A stretch of DNA of 64,000 bases from Pontibacter harenae (GCF_020907245.1 NZ_JAJJWH010000001.1:178135-242134); one strand, 5' to 3'; numbered from the stretch's first letter, positions 35,162-43,274 are shown. The notes: generated from the sequence alone by a model not told the origin. Program-made: numbers and translations.

Positions 35162-35698
35162 TTATGCAGGCGTAACTCTATCTATTAAACGGAGAGCATT
35201 GTCTGTTGTAACACCGTATACCAAGTGGTCTACAAATCCACGGGCATGTGCTTGCCACGGATAAGCAGTAGGCCCTGAGCTAAAACCAGCCAGTGGTGCC
35301 GCAAGCTCATCTACCAGCGCAAACACTATTATTCCGAATGCCGAACCACGCCAGTAGCCAAGTTTATCGGCTTTGTGGTACAGAGTACCGTATATAATGC
35401 CAGGCAGTATTCCAAGTATAACCTGTACTGCTTTGCCTGCTGTGTCTAACTGTTGGTCTGTAAGTTCTACACCCATGGCATCTGAGGCTTTTTTCGCCAT
35501 TTCGTGCGGAACATAATTACCTTCTATCTGTGCCTCTTTCTCTTTTTTGTACGCCAAAGGATTCTCGTTTTTATAGAGATACCAAGAGGCTTTATACATT
35601 GCAAACATTCCCACAGCTCCAGCTATGGCTCCTTTTAACATTCCTACGGCTATACTTTTCTGATTCTTCGACATATCTTTCACGCTTTCTGTTTTCAT
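35162..35698 (-). CDS. YagU/DUF1440-like membrane protein (178 aa)
   Basis: Integral membrane protein of unknown function. Segments include VGMLKGAIAGAVGMFAMYK (about 18-36), VILGILPGIIYGTLYH and GSAFGIIVFALVDELAAPLAG. The pattern of Gly-rich first helix, E-L in the third helix and P-x-x-x-H-A-R-G-F-x-D-H-L-V-Y-G near the C-terminus resembles YagU (DUF1440), an acid-tolerance-linked protein in Escherichia coli. Assignment is by pattern. It stands alone between two divergent genes in the msr cluster. Confidence 0.75.
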   Translation of the reverse strand: MKTESVKDMSKNQKSIAVGMLKGAIAGAVGMFAMYKASWYLYKNENPLAYKKEKEAQIEGNYVPHEMAKKASDAMGVELTDQQLDTAGKAVQVILGILPGIIYGTLYHKADKLGYWRGSAFGIIVFALVDELAAPLAGFSSGPTAYPWQAHARGFVDHLVYGVTTDNALRLIDRVTPA

Positions 35699-35856
35699 AG
35701 TTTATACTTGTAGTACGACCTGCTACCAGAGGAGTTGGTAGAAATTAGTTGGTTTTAGTTTACGTAACGTGCGAATACATGCGAATACAAAGGATGAAGG
35801 GGAGGTTCTTTAGTAGCAGAAAAGTCTAGCCTGGTTTAATTTGAACTATAGTGTTA

Positions 35857-35864
35857 TAGCTTTG
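35857..35864 (+). promoter_or_regulatory. Bacteroidota -7 box (TAGCTTTG) upstream of the second msrA
   Basis: TAGCTTTG matches TANNTTTG and ends 28 bases before the ATG at 35892. A TTTG lies at 35840-35843, closer than the usual -33 spacing. Confidence 0.4.
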
Positions 35865-35891
35865 TTTTGAAACTATAAAGCCCAACCTCTT

Positions 35892-36536
35892 ATGAACCAC
35901 ACTAATTTTGAGACGGCAACTTTTGCCATGGGGTGCTTCTGGAGCCCTGATGCACTGTTTGGAAGCGTAGGTGGCGTTGTGCGTACGCGAGTAGGCTATG
36001 CGGGTGGCACCACCGCAAACCCCACCTACTGGACGCTAGCCGATCATATAGAAACGGTGCAATTTGATTACGATCCTGCCCAAATTAGTTACCAGGATTT
36101 GCTCAACATCTTTTTCGCTAGCCACAAAGCTACCCGAGAACCTTGGAAAAGGCAGTACATGTCGGCGGTGTTTTACCACAGCCAAGAGCAGGAAAAGCTT
36201 GTAACAGAGGCAAAGCAGCAGGAAGAAGAGCAGCTAGGAAAGCAATTGTTTAGTGCTATTTATCCTCTTAAAGCATTTTACCTGGCCGAAGACAGGCACC
36301 AAAAGTATAAACTACAGCGGCAGCCTTTGCTGCTGGAAGAGCTGCAGGAACAGTTCACAACTTTTTCTGATTTTGTGAATGCTACCACCACTGCAAAAAT
36401 TAATAGTTACCTCTACGGCCATGGCAACAGAGAAAAGCTTTTGCAGGAAATTAGTAGCTTCGGCCTATCCCCAGTTGCCCAAGAATTGCTGTTGCAAAAT
36501 GCAAATGCACCCAAAGAGATAAGGTGCAACGGGTAG
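35892..36536 (+). CDS. msrA: Peptide-methionine (S)-S-oxide reductase, second MsrA (214 aa)
   Basis: MsrA of a different subgroup from the one at 33194. The active-site stretch is GCFWSPDALFGSVGGVVRTRVGYAGG: the catalytic Cys is present, and the family's Glu is replaced by Asp. The middle keeps HIETVQFDYDPAQISYQDLL and AEDRHQKYKLQR (family Y-H-Q variant). About 50 residues beyond a standard MsrA follow, ending in SSFGLSPVAQELLL. It is convergent with the short msrB at 36567. A fold and role as MsrA are well supported; activity of the Asp variant is inferred from its family. Confidence 0.9.
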   Translation: MNHTNFETATFAMGCFWSPDALFGSVGGVVRTRVGYAGGTTANPTYWTLADHIETVQFDYDPAQISYQDLLNIFFASHKATREPWKRQYMSAVFYHSQEQEKLVTEAKQQEEEQLGKQLFSAIYPLKAFYLAEDRHQKYKLQRQPLLLEELQEQFTTFSDFVNATTTAKINSYLYGHGNREKLLQEISSFGLSPVAQELLLQNANAPKEIRCNG

Positions 36537-36566
36537 AGCTCTATAGCAAAAGCTTAGGGAGTGAGA

Positions 36567-36881
36567 TTAGGTTTTTTGTTTCAGTCGTATAGCATCGGCA
36601 TTAATACAATACCTTACGTTGGTAGGTGTTCTGCTATCTTCGAAAAGGTGGCCAAGGTGCTGCTGGCACTGGCTGCATAGGAGCTGTATTCTGTGCCTGC
36701 CGTAGGTATCGAGCGGTTTGTGCTTTACATGGTCTTCTATCTGGCCCCAGAAGCTGGGAAAACCTGAGCCTACATCAAATTTCTCTTCTGGCAGAAACAG
36801 ACTATTGCCACAATTGGAGCAAACGTATGTTCCCTGCCCTTCTGTTTGCAGTGTTGGTTCTATCTTCTGGTTTCTGACCAT
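36567..36881 (-). CDS. msrB: MsrB-like methionine sulfoxide reductase, short form (104 aa)
   Basis: SelR/MsrB domain alone. Cys pairs are CSNC (near 21) and CSQC (near 69); the catalytic Cys is in VRYCINADAIRL near 93. Substrate-contact GSGFPSFWGQIED replaces the more usual GWPSF. The N-terminus begins MVRNQKIEPTLQTEGQGTYV without a signal. Shorter than the two other msrB products in the window. It lies 31 bases from the convergent msrA stop. Confidence 0.9.
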   Translation of the reverse strand: MVRNQKIEPTLQTEGQGTYVCSNCGNSLFLPEEKFDVGSGFPSFWGQIEDHVKHKPLDTYGRHRIQLLCSQCQQHLGHLFEDSRTPTNVRYCINADAIRLKQKT

Positions 36882-37210
36882 AGCTTCTGTTTTACAAGCT
36901 TATGTTTATAAGAATGTACAGCTTGTAATGTTGCAATGTTGTGTGCTACGCTAGTCACTTCCAAACTTAAATCCACCCCTATGTCCTCCCGAGAGGTCAA
37001 TTTTTATAGGTGCAACTTTTATTCCCCTCCTTTGAGAGGCTAAAGGTGGATTAGCTTTTAACACAAAAAAGCTCATCACGACAAGCAAATTTCTTAAAAA
37101 AGAATTTTCCTTTCTTTTTGATATAACTAAAAATTTAGTTTACTTGTGTATAGTTAAGCTGCTGCAGCTATTGTGTTGTGTACTAATGTTATATTCTTAA
37201 ATATAAGTTC
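36882..37210. other. Non-coding gap with an imperfect paired repeat
   Basis: No gene. CCACCCCTATGTCCTC (36975-36990) is partly inverted in GAGGCTAAAGGTGG (37035-37050), a smaller relative of the CCACCCCTAGCCCC ends at 61550-61780. An AT-rich stretch with ACTAAAAATTTAGT (37126-37139) lies before the next gene and could be part of its promoter. Confidence 0.4.
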
Positions 37211-38164
37211 ATGGAAAAGCACTTTTATACCTTGCTCTGCTTCTTTGTTACCTGGGGCTTATCGTCTTGCACCAGGGATGTTTACAAAAGGCCGATGACA
37301 GTTGATCGGATAGAGTTTAAAAACCTGGCAGGCGCGGAATACGAAGAGAAGTTTCAGAAGATTAATGAGTGGCAGATGCTCATGCTCGATTCTGTTCGGG
37401 AGCAAAACAACTCTTTTGTGATTGACACCGATTTAAAAAAGAAGTTTCATAAGCTAAACTATACCTTAGAAATGTCTTTGGAGAAAATGGTGATTGAAGA
37501 CAAGCCAGGCCTGTACTATCAGCTGCTCTTTACGCCCAACAGTGGCATTGGGAGGTTGAAGACGGGCCAGTTACATAATAGATATGTAGAAGTGAAGCTA
37601 TATTCTCCTGAGGAAAACTTCTTTATGCATGGGCCTATATTTTACAGAGACAGCATTACGATAGCGGGTGCATCCAGAAGGTTTATGCCTGCGCATGAGT
37701 TATTTGCACCTGTTAATCCTGATGTGCCAGACAGACCTACAGTAGCCATAGATACTATCCATTTTGCCTCCGTTTTTAAGAAGCGGCAAAAGAAATCGCT
37801 GATGCGTATTTTTAACAACGCTTTTGTGGCTAGTCAGACGAGACACAGATCTAACAAGAATACTTTTATTTTCTATCCAAACGCCCTGCCTAAGACGAAG
37901 TATAGCGCTGCGACACATAGCTTTACTTTTGATGTGATAGATAACAAAGCCGCAAATGAATTTCTGATTAAGATGAACTATAATGGCCCGAAAGATCCTA
38001 AACTGCTCTCAAGGCAGGAAACGATCAATCGCGAAGACTTTTTGAACGGGCATTATTATGAGGCGGCAGCCAAAGTAAGAGGTATGGTAAGTATGGCAAC
38101 GCTTTTGTTTAACAGCAACGCCTTTATTATGCGTTCTAACGGCACTTTAGAGAAAGGTGATTAA
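37211..38164 (+). CDS. Lipoprotein of unknown function (317 aa)
   Basis: A signal peptide with a lipobox is visible at FFVTWGLSSC (residues 11-20). The mature protein has no family I recognise. Features are a charged first part (RIEFKNLAGAEYEEKFQKI), a proline/aromatic middle (LLFTPNSGIGRLKTG) and a basic patch (FKKRQKKSLMRIF) near residue 195. Probably anchored at the envelope. It stands alone between the short msrB and the third msrB, with a bidirectional terminator after it. Confidence 0.7.
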   Translation: MEKHFYTLLCFFVTWGLSSCTRDVYKRPMTVDRIEFKNLAGAEYEEKFQKINEWQMLMLDSVREQNNSFVIDTDLKKKFHKLNYTLEMSLEKMVIEDKPGLYYQLLFTPNSGIGRLKTGQLHNRYVEVKLYSPEENFFMHGPIFYRDSITIAGASRRFMPAHELFAPVNPDVPDRPTVAIDTIHFASVFKKRQKKSLMRIFNNAFVASQTRHRSNKNTFIFYPNALPKTKYSAATHSFTFDVIDNKAANEFLIKMNYNGPKDPKLLSRQETINREDFLNGHYYEAAAKVRGMVSMATLLFNSNAFIMRSNGTLEKGD

Positions 38165-38196
38165 GAAAGTGTGCTAATAAATTAAGGATACAAACC

Positions 38197-38230
38197 AAAA
38201 GGGCAGCTGCGTTTTCACAGCTGCCCTTTT
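38197..38230. terminator. Bidirectional terminator
   Basis: A perfect 13-bp stem (AAAAGGGCAGCTG / CAGCTGCCCTTTT) around an 8-base loop, with A- and T-runs on both sides. It separates the lipoprotein gene and the convergent msrB at 38236. Confidence 0.85.
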
Positions 38231-38235
38231 TAATG

Positions 38236-38634
38236 CTATTGCTTTTTCAGTTCCTCTGCAGGTACAAAGGTAAGTGAGAGGGAGTTTACACAGTGTCGCA
38301 GGTTCTTCGGGGTCAGGTACTCGCCCTGGAACACGTGGCCTAGATGGCCATCACAGTTGGCGCAGACAATTTCTATGCGTCTTCCGTCAGCATCAGGTAC
38401 GCGCTTTACGGCTCCTTCTATCTCGTCATCAAAGCTTGGCCAGCCACAATGCGACTCAAACTTAGACTCCGAAGTATATAGCGGCGCATTGCAGCGCTTG
38501 CACAAGTATAAACCCTCGGCTTTGTGGCTGTCGTACTTGCCTGTGCCTGGGTATTCGGTGCCTTTGTGTACTATAATGCGTTCTTCGTCTCTTGTAAGCT
38601 TGTTATATTCTGATGGGTCTTTCGCTACTTTCAT
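38236..38634 (-). CDS. msrB: Peptide-methionine (R)-S-oxide reductase, third MsrB (132 aa)
   Basis: Standard MsrB. Zinc Cys pairs are CKRC (near 45) and CANC (near 91), with catalytic Cys in [10 protein letters not shown] near 115. [13 protein letters not shown] and [10 protein letters not shown] match the family. It begins [19 protein letters not shown], consistent with a cytoplasmic enzyme. It ends close to the terminator shared with the upstream lipoprotein gene. Third of the three msrB genes in this 6.2 kb cluster. Confidence 0.95.
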   Translation of the reverse strand: MKVAKDPSEYNKLTRDEERIIVHKGTEYPGTGKYDSHKAEGLYLCKRCNAPLYTSESKFESHCGWPSFDDEIEGAVKRVPDADGRRIEIVCANCDGHLGHVFQGEYLTPKNLRHCVNSLSLTFVPAEELKKQ

Positions 38635-38742
38635 ATCTATATTTTGTCTGATGGTTCTATAAGTCGTGTATACTTATGTACAAATAACAGACCAAAAGGG
38701 TTTGCCATGCCGAAGTGGCGGAAGCAAAAAGTAGTGCTGCTA

Positions 38743-38952
38743 CTAAGCCTTCTTCAGAAACATTGTTTTGAGTACCACCTGGCTTTTGCCAATGCGGCAT
38801 TCTACTTCATCTAGGCTGTTTGTCAGTCGGATGTTTTTGATTACGTTGCCGCGCTTCAGGGTGGTAGGCATTCCCTTTATTTTCAGGTCTTTTACCACGT
38901 GCACAGCGTCTCCATCCTGCAGTATATTGCCGTTGCTGTCTTTTGTATCCAT
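38743..38952 (-). CDS. PhnA/YjdM-like C-terminal domain protein (69 aa)
   Basis: Corresponds to the C-terminal domain of PhnA-family 'alkylphosphonate utilization' proteins, without the N-terminal zinc ribbon. The protein reads MDTKDSNGNILQDGDAVHVV, then KDLKIKGMPTTLKRGNVIKNIRL and KTMFLKKA at the end, matching that SH3-like fold closely. The family name is historical and does not prove a role in phosphonate use. The function is unknown. A TACCTTTG box lies 20 bases upstream. Confidence 0.85.
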   Translation of the reverse strand: MDTKDSNGNILQDGDAVHVVKDLKIKGMPTTLKRGNVIKNIRLTNSLDEVECRIGKSQVVLKTMFLKKA

Positions 38953-38971
38953 TATTTTGTTTTCGAAAAGC

Positions 38972-38979
38972 CAAAGGTA
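38972..38979 (-). promoter_or_regulatory. Bacteroidota -7 box (TACCTTTG)
   Basis: TACCTTTG matches TANNTTTG and ends 19 bases before the ATG at 38952 of the PhnA-like gene. Confidence 0.4.
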
Positions 38980-39044
38980 ACCACTTTTAAAACTAGCATG
39001 GTTCTTTATGCAGTGGTATCAGCACGTTTCAAGAGCTTCAGAAG

Positions 39045-39617
39045 CTATTCAAATTTCAGGTCATATTTATCTAGCAAGCCTAGTATTTCTGTCATTGAGA
39101 ACCTGGCTTTCTTGATGCGGTTCCTTTCAGGATCAATAGAAAAACTATGAGAGGCGCGTAAATCGGCTTTTTCCAGCAAGGTGTTATCGAAAGTTGCTCC
39201 AGCTAAGTTGCAGTTACTAATGACTGCGTTCGTTAAATCTGCCTCCGCAAAATCCACTTCCTGCAAGCTACAATTAGTAAACTTCCTACCCTTCAGATTT
39301 AGCTGGTAAAAAGAAGACAGGTTCAATTGGCAGCCATCAAAATCTATAGACAACAAAAACTTGTTGCAGTTTTCGAAGTGCAGCCCAAGTAGCTTACAAG
39401 CTGAGAACTGTACATTTCTGAAAGCTGCACTGGCCACGTTTGCCATACTTAAATCGCAATTTTTGAACTTGCACTCTACAAAAGTGATGTATGCTAAATC
39501 AGAGTTTGAGAAGAGGCAGTTGTTAAAGGTGCAATTCTCATATTCGCCTTTGGGCAACTTTGTCTCAGTAAAATCTACTCCTTTAAATTCCTGATCTGCT
39601 GTGTATGTTCCGTTCAT
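39045..39617 (-). CDS. Pentapeptide-repeat protein, Qnr/McbG-like (190 aa)
   Basis: Right-handed quadrilateral beta-helix of A(D/N)LxF-type repeats: FKGVDFTETKLPKGEYENC, FKNCDLSMANVASAAF, FAEADLTNAVISNCNLAGA. The end, SFSIDPERNRIKKARFSMTE followed by LLDKYDLKFE, is the closing signature of the Qnr group of gyrase-protecting proteins. A DNA-gyrase mimic role is inference from that similarity; many chromosomal homologues have no proven link with quinolones. No mobile element is adjacent. Confidence 0.88.
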   Translation of the reverse strand: MNGTYTADQEFKGVDFTETKLPKGEYENCTFNNCLFSNSDLAYITFVECKFKNCDLSMANVASAAFRNVQFSACKLLGLHFENCNKFLLSIDFDGCQLNLSSFYQLNLKGRKFTNCSLQEVDFAEADLTNAVISNCNLAGATFDNTLLEKADLRASHSFSIDPERNRIKKARFSMTEILGLLDKYDLKFE

Positions 39618-39687
39618 GTTTCTTTGCCAGATAGCTTTTGCGTTACGGTAGCTGTTATTCTTTTACGAGTTTTGCTTTCGAGAATAG

Positions 39688-40338
39688 TTATTTTTCGGTC
39701 TTCTGCTGGCTTACCAATTCCAGTCTGTCATCTACAACTTTGAAGATAAGCTCTTCCGTCCACTCCCAAAATGCCTCTTCCCGTAGGTTCATGCCGCTTG
39801 CTTCGTAGTTTACCTTTATAGTATCTGCCTTTGTGGTTACAGCAAGGCTTGTAAAGGTTTTCTGGGATGTTGCAGTAAACGGCACTACAGGGCAGCTTTC
39901 AAGTCTTTCCAAAGCTTTGGGGGTGTTCCGCAGCCAATGCCGTAGGAAACTCAGATGCTTATCGGAACATTGGTAGCCTAAGTTCAAGGCATCAATAACT
40001 TTGCAGTTCAGGTTGCTGAAGCTTTCGTTGGCTTCTCCGTCCCAATCGCAATCACTGCCTACAAAAGTAGCAACGTAACCTATGGCCGCTCTCTCAGGAT
40101 CAGAAATAGTTTTAAAGTAGCTGTCGTTTAAGGTAATCGTACTAACCGAATCCTTTGCGTCTGCATTATAGATATTCTCTCGCCAAAGTACCGTAACGGT
40201 AGTATCCTGTAGTAAGGCTTCTGATGATGTGGCGTTCTCTATAACTGGCTCCTGCATAACAGCAGGCTCCTCTTCTGCTTCCTGAATTTGGGCGCATGCT
40301 GCTAGCAACAGTAAAAAAGGCAGGTAAAGCTTTTTCAT
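39688..40338 (-). CDS. Lipoprotein of unknown function (216 aa)
   Basis: The ATG at 40338 gives MKKLYLPFLLLLAAC, a lipoprotein signal; upstream starts would overlap the S41 gene. After an acidic linker (QEAEEEPAVMQEPVIE), the mature part has four conserved-looking cysteines (SDCDWDGE, NLNCKVID, YQCSDKH, ESCPVVPF) that could form disulfides. I do not recognise the family. It lies 10 bases from the S41 peptidase gene on the same strand and is probably in its transcript. Confidence 0.7.
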   Translation of the reverse strand: MKKLYLPFLLLLAACAQIQEAEEEPAVMQEPVIENATSSEALLQDTTVTVLWRENIYNADAKDSVSTITLNDSYFKTISDPERAAIGYVATFVGSDCDWDGEANESFSNLNCKVIDALNLGYQCSDKHLSFLRHWLRNTPKALERLESCPVVPFTATSQKTFTSLAVTTKADTIKVNYEASGMNLREEAFWEWTEELIFKVVDDRLELVSQQKTEK

Positions 40339-40348
40339 GCAACAGTAT

Positions 40349-41998
40349 TTATTCATGGTTCTGCACAAATTCAATAGCCTTCTCAAGTACTTCATCTTTC
40401 CCAGCAATAACTCCTTGCAGTGTAGGCCTTACTTCAATATCTACCTTGACACCTTCTCTTTGTAAAGGAGACATGTCTGGATAAAAAATCCCAGAGCTAG
40501 TAAAATAGGATTCATAACCTCCTACAAATTTCTGACGAATCATCACTCCGCCAGCCCCAGCAGTTTGGCTGCCTACAGTGGTTACATTATAACCATTTTG
40601 AATCCACATGGCGGTATATTCGGCCCTGCTTTGGGTGTATTCATTTACAAGAACTACCACTTTCCCTTTAAATTTCGGATCACTTTTAGGAATTATAGTC
40701 TGGTCGGATAAAACATATTTACCAAGATATGTATAATCAGGCTTTATTTGTTTAACCACTACCGCATTTTTTGCTCCCAAAAAATCTCTAAATCTATTTC
40801 CAAAATATTCTTTCGGATAACTCCTCAGGTCTATAATAATGGCTTTGGTGCTTACTAAACTATTAAGAATGGTTGTTAATTCTTTTCCATTGATGATTCC
40901 TAAATTGATATAGCCAATATTGTTTTGAAGAATCTCCCATGCTTTACGGTTAGCGCCATACTGGAATTGATCAGACGTATATCTTGCTAGCTTTCGGACT
41001 TTAGTTTCTCCTCCTCTATTAATTTCAACATCGACACTATCTGAAGAGCCATTTAAAACTTTGCTAAAAGCATATTTTAGTTTGGTGTTATAATTTGAGC
41101 CATTAACATATTTCAGATTTTGCTTTAACACCTCGGCTACTTCGATTCCTTCCACTTTGCTTATTATATCCCCTGTTTTTATGTCATTCAACTCCGCCAG
41201 AGAATTATCATAAATACCCGTTATCACTATTTGATCATCTATGATTTTGAAAGCGGCTGGAATTTGTTTCAATCCGAAGTGCTCCTCTAGTATATCACTT
41301 GTAAAATAGCCATGACTGTCATCAATTTTTACCACTAGCTCCAACATTGCTAAGTGATAATCTAACTCTGAACTTGGGGAGGAAAACTTAGGCAGCATCT
41401 GGGAGAGAACTTCATCCCATTCCGTATCTAGTTGATACCTGTGGGGATAGAAATACTCAATGGTGTTCCAATATCTAAATAAGGACAACAGGCGTAATGG
41501 TTTGTTTGTCCAATCGAAGTTATCATACGATTTTTCGTTGGTGATAACAAGCATGGAGCTTCGCCCCTCGGTAGTTACATAATGAGGTTTTCCTTGGAAC
41601 CTGTTTTGTTCAATAAACTTAAGTTTTTCAGTAAGCTCTTTGGTGAATACACTATTGTTCTCGAACCAAGTCAGATTGAAGTTTTTATCGAAAAGCTCTG
41701 ATTTAGCATTGGATTGACATTTTTTACACAATTTAATGCCGCCTAAAGACTCAATCCAGGTTAGATAGATGCCTGATAACTCTTCTTTTGAGCTTGCCTT
41801 TTCTATAGAGGGTAAGATTGCCAATAGCTGATTGTCCCAGTCTAACTTTCCTTTTGCAACATTCGGGTGGTAATATTTCAGGAAGCCCCAGATTTTGGCA
41901 GTTGCCGCTAGTTTCTCAGTTTCAGATAAGTTGTTTTGTGCAGATGCTGTTTTGCAACTTATTAGTAGACCTAGAAAGATTAAGATTATGTTTTTCAT
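40349..41998 (-). CDS. S41-family (tail-specific/CtpA-like) peptidase (549 aa)
   Basis: Periplasmic serine peptidase of the C-terminal processing type. Residues 1-20 form a signal peptide. The N-terminal part (LAATAKIWGFLKYYHPNVAKGKLDW) is the characteristic helical region of Bacteroidota S41 proteins. A PDZ-like part lies at about 265-320 (VITGIYDNSLAELNDIKTGD). The protease core has VVVLVNEYTQSRAEYTAMWI near 455, with catalytic Ser in QSRAE, and GSQTAGAGG. By hand count of 40801-40920 the GC is 30%, far lower than fumC nearby. It and the adjacent lipoprotein belong to the accessory region. Confidence 0.88.
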   Translation of the reverse strand: MKNIILIFLGLLISCKTASAQNNLSETEKLAATAKIWGFLKYYHPNVAKGKLDWDNQLLAILPSIEKASSKEELSGIYLTWIESLGGIKLCKKCQSNAKSELFDKNFNLTWFENNSVFTKELTEKLKFIEQNRFQGKPHYVTTEGRSSMLVITNEKSYDNFDWTNKPLRLLSLFRYWNTIEYFYPHRYQLDTEWDEVLSQMLPKFSSPSSELDYHLAMLELVVKIDDSHGYFTSDILEEHFGLKQIPAAFKIIDDQIVITGIYDNSLAELNDIKTGDIISKVEGIEVAEVLKQNLKYVNGSNYNTKLKYAFSKVLNGSSDSVDVEINRGGETKVRKLARYTSDQFQYGANRKAWEILQNNIGYINLGIINGKELTTILNSLVSTKAIIIDLRSYPKEYFGNRFRDFLGAKNAVVVKQIKPDYTYLGKYVLSDQTIIPKSDPKFKGKVVVLVNEYTQSRAEYTAMWIQNGYNVTTVGSQTAGAGGVMIRQKFVGGYESYFTSSGIFYPDMSPLQREGVKVDIEVRPTLQGVIAGKDEVLEKAIEFVQNHE

Positions 41999-42406
41999 TT
42001 AATTATGTACCGTCATATCAAAAATATTTGTAGGATAATGGGGAGACGGATTTACTTCGACTTTCAGATAATTAGTTTTTCTCCTGCTCAAATCATTAAT
42101 TGAAAAGGTACGCCCATATGTGTTCTTGTAACTAGTTTGTGTATCTGAATATTTCAAAATGCTCAAACACAACAATGGTTCGGATAAAGACAGAAATGGA
42201 GCTTTATACTTGATAAAAAAAGGACCTGTTGAGCTATTAGAATCTACGCTTTGAAACTGCTTGTTTACAGCGCAACTAAATTGCACACTATCTAAAACGT
42301 AAGCAGTATTATTTTCAATTACCAGCTCAAATTCTTTTTCAGTAGAACAAGATGTTATTGCTGCTGAAAGAAGTAATGCAACAATCATAACCTTCCATTT
42401 TTCCAT
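41999..42406 (-). CDS. Small lipoprotein of unknown function (135 aa)
   Basis: A signal peptide ending LLLSAAITSCS shows a lipobox. The mature part is beta-rich (FELVIENNTAYVLDSVQFSCAVNKQ) with no recognised family. Its stop codon abuts the ATG of the S41 peptidase gene with no gap, so the two are coupled. Its start lies about 30 bases beyond the recombination point of the integron-like unit at 42445-43273, as would be expected of the next gene in such an array. Confidence 0.7.
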   Translation of the reverse strand: MEKWKVMIVALLLSAAITSCSTEKEFELVIENNTAYVLDSVQFSCAVNKQFQSVDSNSSTGPFFIKYKAPFLSLSEPLLCLSILKYSDTQTSYKNTYGRTFSINDLSRRKTNYLKVEVNPSPHYPTNIFDMTVHN

Positions 42407-42438
42407 ATTTAAAAAAACTAATGATTACCTCATATAAC

Positions 42439-42505
42439 ACACAACGGCTTGTACATAAGGCGAGCGAGGCGTAGCTGAAGCTTGGCTTATGTACGGGATT
42501 AGGCA
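42439..42505 (-). repeat. attC-like imperfect palindrome
   Basis: On the minus strand TGCCTAAT (42505-42498) is followed by a stem GTACATAAG / CTTATGTAC, with two mismatches inward and a loop, and then GTTGTGT (42445-42439). The stop codon TAA of the gene at 42499 lies within the first box, as in integron cassettes. The layout (R box, L stem, loop, L stem, GTT core) fits an attC site, but the second box matches GTTRRRY only partly. Confidence 0.5.
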
Positions 42506-43215
42506 TAAGTGCTTTTATTTTTTGTTACTGTTCTTAAAAACTCTGTCACTAATGTATGGGGTGTTTCAACGGATGAGTTGTCCTGTGGAACAAAAAGTGT
42601 AACAATAAAGAAAGGATGATTCTCCAATTCTAAAATTCTTGCTTCCTTATGTATGTCTGTGCCAACAATTTTAAATCCCTTTCCGTCAAGTTGGTTTTGA
42701 TACTCTGGATTAAGCCCAAAATTGCAGTAATATCTTTCGTTTATTCTCTTTGTTCCGAAAATTTCAAATATTTTGGAAGTTTTGTCGGTTAGTTCAATCT
42801 CAAGAATTTGTCCTGCCAGTGAACAATTTAATGGATTAACAACAAGTTTGGATGAGTAAGGGTCGTATTCTGCGTGTTCTGCGTCTGAAATTCCTAATAC
42901 GTTTCTGGCAAACTCAATTACCATATGTTGAAATCCTCCACAAGTACCAAGCGTTGGTATACTGTTTTCTCTTGCGTACTTGATAATTCGTAATGCTCCT
43001 GCCATACTTTTATACGGACTTCCTGGTGCTATCCAAAAGCCATTGTAAGTGGTAATAATTTTGTCAAAATCTGTTTCAATTGTATCCGTTGCAATCCAAT
43101 CATACTGAAGTTGGATATCAAGCTTTTTAATAGAATGTTCGATTCCTTCGTTTGTCGCTTTATGTGGTCTAAAAGTATCATTGTAGTCTCCAATAATTGC
43201 AAGCTTTGTTTTCAT
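42499..43215 (-). CDS. CTP synthase C-terminal region-related amidotransferase (238 aa)
   Basis: Class I glutamine-amidotransferase fold without the CTP synthase synthetase domain; homologues are known under the name 'CTP synthase C-terminal region-related (seleno)protein'. The protein opens LAIIGDYNDTFRPHKATNEG. The nucleophile elbow is PTLGTCGGFQHMVIEFARN at about 92-110, with Cys in the catalytic place where some relatives have selenocysteine. LENHPFFIVTLFVPQ carries the expected His. By hand count of 42541-42780 GC is 35%, versus about 50% in fumC. It appears to be the cargo of an integron-like unit. Confidence 0.85.
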   Translation of the reverse strand: MKTKLAIIGDYNDTFRPHKATNEGIEHSIKKLDIQLQYDWIATDTIETDFDKIITTYNGFWIAPGSPYKSMAGALRIIKYARENSIPTLGTCGGFQHMVIEFARNVLGISDAEHAEYDPYSSKLVVNPLNCSLAGQILEIELTDKTSKIFEIFGTKRINERYYCNFGLNPEYQNQLDGKGFKIVGTDIHKEARILELENHPFFIVTLFVPQDNSSVETPHTLVTEFLRTVTKNKSTYA

Positions 43216-43267
43216 ATTTCTATATTTACTTATATATATATAATATTTTATTAGTTGCTAGTATTTT

Positions 43268-43274
43268 GCCTAAC
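43268..43274 (-). repeat. GTTRRRY core site upstream of the cassette-like gene
   Basis: GTTAGGC on the minus strand (43274 to 43268) is an exact GTTRRRY integron core. Together with the following A it is complementary, except for one G-T pair, to the TGCCTAAT box at 42505-42498, as expected if the stretch 42445-43273 once circularised. Confidence 0.5.
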
